In this document: piece by piece, positions 63,704 through 64,000 of the stretch
Layout of the letters: the number at the start of each line of letters is the position of its first letter
Position numbering within the stretch: the stretch's first letter is position 1
Assembly (NCBI GenBank): GCA_019285755.1
Contig: CP079103.1
Location: forward strand, 4,216,001-4,280,000
Length of the DNA: 64,000 nucleotides
Direction: 5' to 3'
Source of the DNA: Chitinophaga sp. E66
GTDB lineage: Bacteria; Bacteroidota; Bacteroidia; Chitinophagales; Chitinophagaceae
Translations under genes and position numbers: made by a program
The notes under the pieces: model-generated
Database searches by the model: none
The model's input: the letters and a program-made list of their open reading frames with translations, nothing else
What the model was told of the DNA's origin: nothing

Positions 63704-64000
63704 TATGATTACACTCCTGAAGCTGTACGGTCAGACCAGCAATAACTTCTTTCAGCATATCCACATTGATTCATTTTGCCGGAATAACGGCATAAAGTAC
63801 TTCAGCCCCGGATGCGCCGGTATTACGGTTCTTATCCGAACCTTGCCAAAGCGGGATATGGCAGCTCCAAACTTTACATGAAGGCCCTTCATAAACTCTC
63901 TTTCAAACCAACGATCCGGTTCGATGATGAGACGCAGCAAGCCAACTATGAGCGCCAGCTCCTCAGCGGTGGGAACCAGTTCTGTGAAGGCTGGTGGTTC
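63704..64000 (+). CDS. Putative glycosyltransferase family 11-like protein, 5' part
   Basis: Starts MITLLKLYGQTSNNFFQHIH and continues IDSFCRNNGIKYFSP. After a base loss near 63805 it reads RMRRYYGSYPNLAKAGYGSS to the window end. The GQTSNNFFQ segment resembles the G-x-x-x-N-x-x-FQ start of alpha-1,2-fucosyltransferase-like GT11 proteins, but only about 100 residues are available. The 190 bp before it contain no gene or clear promoter. Confidence 0.45.

Noticed and set aside
1..64000. Interpretation of the many split genes as pseudogenes
   Set aside because: All resolved lesions are single-base losses in homopolymers and affect essential genes uniformly, which fits sequencing error.

Overview
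The window looks like a chromosomal segment of a flexirubin-pigmented Bacteroidota of the Chitinophagaceae, probably Chitinophaga or a close relative. The evidence is a tyrosine ammonia-lyase/aryl-polyene pigment cluster, TAnnTTTG-type promoters without Shine-Dalgarno sequences, DUF4270 and DUF4907 envelope proteins, a type IX secretion sorting domain, LytTR two-component pairs, a ROK regulator and the BlaI/M56 module. No rRNA, tRNA, CRISPR array or transposase was seen. Many genes are split by single-base losses, almost always in a short homopolymer. Every one resolved in detail is a loss, never a gain, so they are treated as sequence errors and each gene is annotated over its full span.

Layout. 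1-9931 (minus): flexirubin/aryl-polyene operon, running tyrosine ammonia-lyase, ketoreductase, ketosynthase, ACP, acyltransferase, ApeP-type dehydratase, secreted protein of unknown function, thioesterase, second ketosynthase, methyltransferase and a flavin-dependent halogenase-like protein that leaves the window. 10170-15566 (minus): CNNM/CorC protein, ZIP transporter, PAP2 phosphatase, methyltransferase and LTA-synthase-like protein. 15737-18361 (plus): phosphoglucomutase/phosphomannomutase-family enzyme and cysteine desulfurase. 18420-19443: a possible structured RNA gene converging on an AT-rich DUF3800 gene. 19536-25649: LytTR pair, Kelch lipoprotein, DUF4907, DUF4270 and an outer-membrane protein. 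25727-32191: GH1 glycosidase, formylglycine-generating enzyme, BlaI/M56 module and a carboxypeptidase-regulatory-like protein. 32566-34869: two TlpA-type thioredoxin proteins. 34866-49138 (minus): a combined histidine/tryptophan biosynthesis superoperon. 49213-64000: flavin monooxygenase, second LytTR pair, secreted hydrolases, FAD oxidoreductase, ROK regulator, PhzF, LuxR-type regulator, GntP transporter, HAD phosphatase, CatA-like acetyltransferase, an MhqD/MhqO-like pair and a partial GT11-like gene.

The strongest discovery is the regulatory architecture of the his-trp block. The order is hisG-D-C-B, then trpE-G-D-C-F-B-A, then hisH-(GNAT)A-F-IE. A His-rich 21-codon leader peptide with a mutually exclusive antiterminator/terminator precedes hisG. 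A second leader with tandem Trp codons and its own terminator sits between hisB and trpE. Because trpA and hisH are only 2 nt apart, the last four his functions lie downstream of the trp attenuator, which predicts that tryptophan supply gates half of the histidine pathway.
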